From a bacterium (lineage in GTDB: Bacteria > Chloroflexota > Dormibacteria > UBA8260 > Bog-877): 8,655 bases of DNA. Within the stretch, counting starts at the first letter, position 1. Each line of letters starts with the position of its first letter. The stretch covers positions 4,238 through 12,892 of the forward strand of contig JAKAWF010000080.1 in NCBI GenBank assembly GCA_021817025.1, in the 5' to 3' direction. The notes beneath the pieces are model-generated. The model did not search any database. It was not told the DNA's origin and saw only the letters and a list, made by a program, of their open reading frames with translations. A program made the position numbers and the translations under genes. Positions 6,688-8,655 of the stretch are shown piece after piece.

Positions 6688-6710
6688 ACTCCGGCTAAAT
6701 GGATACCCCC
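6688..6710 (-). repeat. IS1595 terminal inverted repeat, right
   Basis: Exact reverse complement of the left terminal repeat over 23 bp. Its outer base lies directly against AATTCGCAAG, where the homology to repeat copy 1 begins. Confidence 0.92.
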
Positions 6711-6711
6711 A

Positions 6712-6835
6712 ATTCGCAAGACCCTCCCATTGAGGGTCTTATGACTTTCGGAAGGCCCGTTGAGTTGGGCGAATCCTGAGAGGCTGGGGCTGGTCTTTAC
6801 ACGGCAGTTCCCCCATTATTACACTTTTTGATCTC
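6712..6835. repeat. Dispersed repeat, copy 2, cut by the IS at its left edge
   Basis: Direct copy of 1582-1705, shifted by exactly 5130 bp with no gaps and about 85% identical. The opening hairpin (AAGACCCTC / GAGGGTCTT) is perfect here, while copy 1 has one G-T pair. Everything left of the repeat boundary is replaced by the insertion sequence. Weak similarity to copy 1 continues to about 6860. Together the two copies bracket the propeller, Nudix, lipoprotein and IS segment. Confidence 0.7.
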
Positions 6836-7053
6836 AAGCGGCCAGAACGCTGAACTCGTGACCCCGGCCACCCGGTGGAGGAGCCCGGGGCGACCTGGGT
6901 GCTTGCTCGTCTAACGCTCGAGCTCAGCTTTGACCCCCTGTCGCGTCGACGGGACCGAGGGATGTGTCTTTCAACACCCACGGCCATGACGTTGCCAGGT
7001 CCCATTCCGCAACTCGGGTGTCAAGAGAGCCTGCATCAACGCGCTACGTACCT

Positions 7054-7073
7054 TATACTTTGTTCCCTGGAAC
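7054..7073 (+). promoter_or_regulatory. Putative toxin-antitoxin promoter -10 with downstream palindrome
   Basis: TATACT (7054-7059) fits a -10 box, though the -35 region at normal spacing (CTGCAT) is poor. Three bases after it GTTCC-ct-GGAAC (7062-7073) forms a short dyad over the expected transcription start. That is a plausible operator for the antitoxin or the toxin-antitoxin complex. The toxin start is about 60 bp further on and lacks a clear ribosome-binding site. Confidence 0.45.
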
Positions 7074-7133
7074 CATCTCTCGGGAGGTGTCTCTGCGTTG
7101 CCGGATAGGATCTGAGGCACAGGCGCTCTGACC

Positions 7134-7607
7134 ATGGCGTGGAAGGTTGTGTTCTACCGCGACCTAGTCACTCACGAGCAGCCGGCCAGAGAATGGCTGG
7201 TTGAGCTGCGCAAGAGTGAGCCCGAGAAGTACGCTGCCGCACTCGCGGCGATCAAGCGCGTGCTTGCGGCCCACGGGATTGACGTGTGTGAAACGGAGTG
7301 GGGAAAGAATCTTGGAAGCGGCTTGTACGAGTTCCGCATCCGCCATCCAGCGGGCACCATCGAGACAATGTTTCCTCTCGCCGACGACGACGCCACGGCA
7401 ACCACGGAGGGACGGGGAGCGGCTAGGTTACTGCTACGGATCTATTTCACGACCTACGGACCTCACGTGATCCTAATCTGCTCGGGGTACGACAAGGGGC
7501 GGGATCCGTCGTCTCACCGGCAGAGGGCTGAGATCACGCGTGCTCGTGAGCTGGCGGAGAAGGCACGGGATGGACTTCGGGCGAGGCTCCGGGATACCGG
7601 GGCTTGA
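7134..7607 (+). CDS. RelE/HigB-like toxin, phage Gp49-like family
   Basis: A 157-residue protein. The segment LYEFRIRH (64-71) and the later LLLRIYFTTYGPHVILICSGYDKGRDPS (99-126), followed by R-Q-R-A-E-I-x-R-A-R-E-L, match the Gp49-like branch of RelE/ParE toxins (HigB type). Most members are ribosome-dependent or general mRNA interferases that inhibit translation. Between the two core strands lies an acidic, Ala/Thr-rich stretch of about 25 residues (72-98), and the protein is longer than typical RelE proteins; both fit a larger actinobacterial subgroup. The toxin precedes its antitoxin, the order typical of higBA. ATG 7134 is the first start after an in-frame stop at 7113; no good Shine-Dalgarno precedes it, which may keep toxin synthesis low. 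Toxicity and RNase activity are inferred from the family. Confidence 0.83.
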   Translation: MAWKVVFYRDLVTHEQPAREWLVELRKSEPEKYAAALAAIKRVLAAHGIDVCETEWGKNLGSGLYEFRIRHPAGTIETMFPLADDDATATTEGRGAARLLLRIYFTTYGPHVILICSGYDKGRDPSSHRQRAEITRARELAEKARDGLRARLRDTGA

Positions 7608-7632
7608 CAAACCTATGCTCCGGAAGCATAAT
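7604..7632 (+). promoter_or_regulatory. Near-consensus promoter for the antitoxin, inside the operon
   Basis: TTGACA (7604-7609) is a perfect -35 and contains the toxin TGA stop. CATAAT (7627-7632) is a five-of-six -10, and the spacer is exactly 17 bases. Transcription would start at about 7639-7641, at or just before the antitoxin ATG at 7642 and past most of its Shine-Dalgarno. The message would therefore be almost leaderless. Confidence 0.8.
7614..7630 (+). promoter_or_regulatory. Palindromic operator candidate TATGCT-n5-AGCATA
   Basis: A perfect six-base dyad, TATGCT / AGCATA, with a five-base CCGGA centre fills most of the promoter spacer and overlaps the first four bases of the -10 box. 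Binding by the XRE-family antitoxin would block polymerase, so autoregulation of the internal promoter is likely. The different dyad at 7062-7073 suggests separate control of the upstream promoter. Confidence 0.65.
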
Positions 7633-7641
7633 CGAAGGGTC

Positions 7642-7998
7642 ATGAGTTACAGTGCGCGAGTACGCAACGTCGGAGGGGACCCAATCGGGGAGAGCTTCGA
7701 GGACTACCTAGCGTCGGTAGAGCCGACGTTCACTGCTCTTGAGCGTCAACTCTATGAGGCCTTCGATCGGAGTTACAGTCTCGCTAGCCAGATAGTCTCC
7801 TTACGGAAGCAGCGCGGCTGGAGTCAGGCTGAAGTAGCCAGGCGAGCCAGTGTTCATCAGAGCGAGATCAGCCGCCTGGAGCGGGGCCAGGCGAACGTTT
7901 CTCAGTCCGCCCTTCAGCGGGTGGCGGCAGCCCTCGGAGTTCGCCTAGGGTTGGTGGACTCCCGTGGACACATGGTCGGAGTCACCCGTCCTACCTAG
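7642..7998 (+). CDS. XRE-family (HigA-like) antitoxin and repressor
   Basis: A 118-residue protein with a Cro/C1-type helix-turn-helix at about residues 50-104. LASQIVSLRKQRGWSQAEVA is followed by a recognition helix around VHQSEISRLERG (71-82) and a closing helix QSALQRVAAALGV. The N-terminal 45 residues (with FEDYLASVEP) presumably contact the toxin. HigA-like antitoxins neutralise the partner and repress the operon. The start is ATG 7642, which follows GAAGGG with a two-base gap; the open frame extends back into the toxin gene, but those earlier codons overlap the toxin and its stop. The gene starts 34 bp after the toxin stop. It has its own strong promoter and a palindrome in that gap, so excess antitoxin synthesis is likely. 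Confidence 0.88.
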   Translation: MSYSARVRNVGGDPIGESFEDYLASVEPTFTALERQLYEAFDRSYSLASQIVSLRKQRGWSQAEVARRASVHQSEISRLERGQANVSQSALQRVAAALGVRLGLVDSRGHMVGVTRPT

Positions 7999-8116
7999 GG
8001 GACGCCCGGATAGAAGGAAGGGGGTTCGGCCCGCTGGGATTAGACATTCAGGTATCCAGGGACCGGGGCACCCTACTGAAGCGCTGACTAGCCCGCATCC
8101 CCCATTCTGAGTCCAG

Positions 8117-8655
8117 TTAGAGTTGGGCACGACCTCGGGCCGAGTCCATGGCGCGGATGGGGGTGATGGCACCCTCTCGGTCCAGCCAGCGGGGGGCGGT
8201 AGCGCGCAGGGTTCCAGAGCCGCTTTCCGATCGCCGCCCCCCGCAATGCGAGACCAGTTTGATCTCCGGGGTGCCGGGAGTGTCTGGCTCCCTCCGCTTG
8301 CCCACCGCCCCGGGCTTGGTTTGGCTCGTGCGCTGTCCCACCACGACGTGGCACAGCTCTCTCAGGTTATGCTCGACGGCGGCAATGTCGGCCTCGGTGA
8401 GCAATGTCTCGGTCGCCAGGAGGCAGGTCAGATGGCCATGCCGCTCCAAGATCTGGACCAGGTCCCCAAGGAAGGGTTGGAGCCGCTGAGAGCAGAGGTA
8501 GTCGGAGGCCTCCCAGCAGACCTTGAGCGCGGACCTGAAGGCTGGGCCGTACCGCCTTTGCCGCGGGACCCGCTTCCGCAGCGGCAATCGCCGCCGTCCC
8601 CTCAGCACCTTGACCGCGTACTTGCGCCCGTACCCAGAGGCCAGGCAGAAAGAGT
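8117..8655 (-). pseudogene. Degenerate integrase-core transposase, N-terminal part (continues past window edge)
   Basis: The frame is open to the right edge, so the 5' end is outside the window; the GTG at 8608 is internal. It reads SGYGRKYAVKVLRGRRR, then RRYGPAFRSALKVCWEASDY, then QRLQPFLGDLVQILERHGHL. This is the familiar N-terminal region of a group of rve-core transposases in which (C/L)TGYxRKYAIRxL and a YGP...WEASDxLCGKRL segment precede the catalytic core. After HGHL the usual SPATIDRxL helix is barely recognisable. The stretch SQTKPG then EIKLVSHCGG aligns with the conserved EIDLVxHxGG start of the core, but the first catalytic Asp is Lys here and about a dozen residues before it seem to be lost. 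The frame stops soon afterwards, so most of the core is missing. It is inactive. I base this on remembered family patterns, not on an alignment. Confidence 0.62.

Larger units (their letters stand above)
5594..6710 (-). mobile_element. Complete insertion sequence, IS1595 family (1117 bp)
   Basis: The ends are a perfect 23-bp inverted repeat beginning GGGGGTATCCATTTAGCC. The single gene inside is an intact IS1595-type transposase on the minus strand, and its TAA stop lies within the left terminal repeat. IS1595 elements normally make 8-bp target duplications. Here the flanking octamers are GCTCCTTT (left) and AATTCGCA (right), which do not match, so the two flanks were probably not adjacent when this copy inserted. 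The right end touches the second copy of the dispersed repeat. Confidence 0.9.

Noticed and set aside
6875..7108. Plus-strand frame of 77 aa between repeat copy 2 and the toxin
   Set aside because: No motif or ribosome site, and it spans the likely toxin promoter.
1..8655. CRISPR arrays, tRNA or rRNA genes, riboswitches, defence genes
   Set aside because: I looked for regularly spaced short repeats, tRNA T-loop and acceptor patterns, and known defence motifs on both strands, and found none. The TA module is the only defence-like unit.

Overview
The window looks like a high-GC, actinobacterial-type chromosome (Actinomycetota or a related high-GC Gram-positive-like or Chloroflexota-type lineage). 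This rests on strong G/C bias at third codon positions, GTG starts, weak Shine-Dalgarno sequences, a lipoprotein, an IS1595-type element and other transposase relics. No ribosomal or housekeeping marker is present, so the taxonomy is only suggestive. It reads as an accessory region: a few intact genes separated by mobile-element debris.

Layout from left to right. (1) The 3' end of a secreted or surface protein built from tandem ASH/choice-of-anchor-D domains (2-799, +). (2) A transposase C-terminal remnant (903-1376, +), then a cluster of stem-loops and the first copy of a dispersed 124-bp repeat (1582-1705). (3) A largely gene-free stretch with one good intrinsic terminator (1879-1905). (4) A membrane-anchored beta-propeller-like protein (2095-3288, +). 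Converging on it is a minus-strand pair: a Nudix hydrolase (4897-5436) and a lipoprotein with propeller-like repeats (3689-4897), whose stop and start codons share one base. (5) A complete IS1595-family insertion sequence (5594-6710) with perfect 23-bp inverted repeats but no target-site duplication. Its right end abuts the second copy of the 124-bp repeat (6712-6835). (6) A HigB/Gp49-like toxin and an XRE antitoxin (7134-7998, +). (7) A degenerate integrase-core transposase running off the right edge (8117-8655, -).

The best-supported functional units are the Nudix-lipoprotein pair and the toxin-antitoxin module. In the latter, a near-consensus promoter overlaps the toxin stop codon and lies across a palindrome just before the antitoxin. 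Its predicted start point is so close to the antitoxin ATG that the transcript would be nearly leaderless. I see no clear new defence or metabolic system. The most interesting points are the architecture of the internal antitoxin promoter, the IS junction that cuts a repeat without a target duplication, and the two convergent envelope propeller proteins, one of them coupled to a Nudix enzyme.
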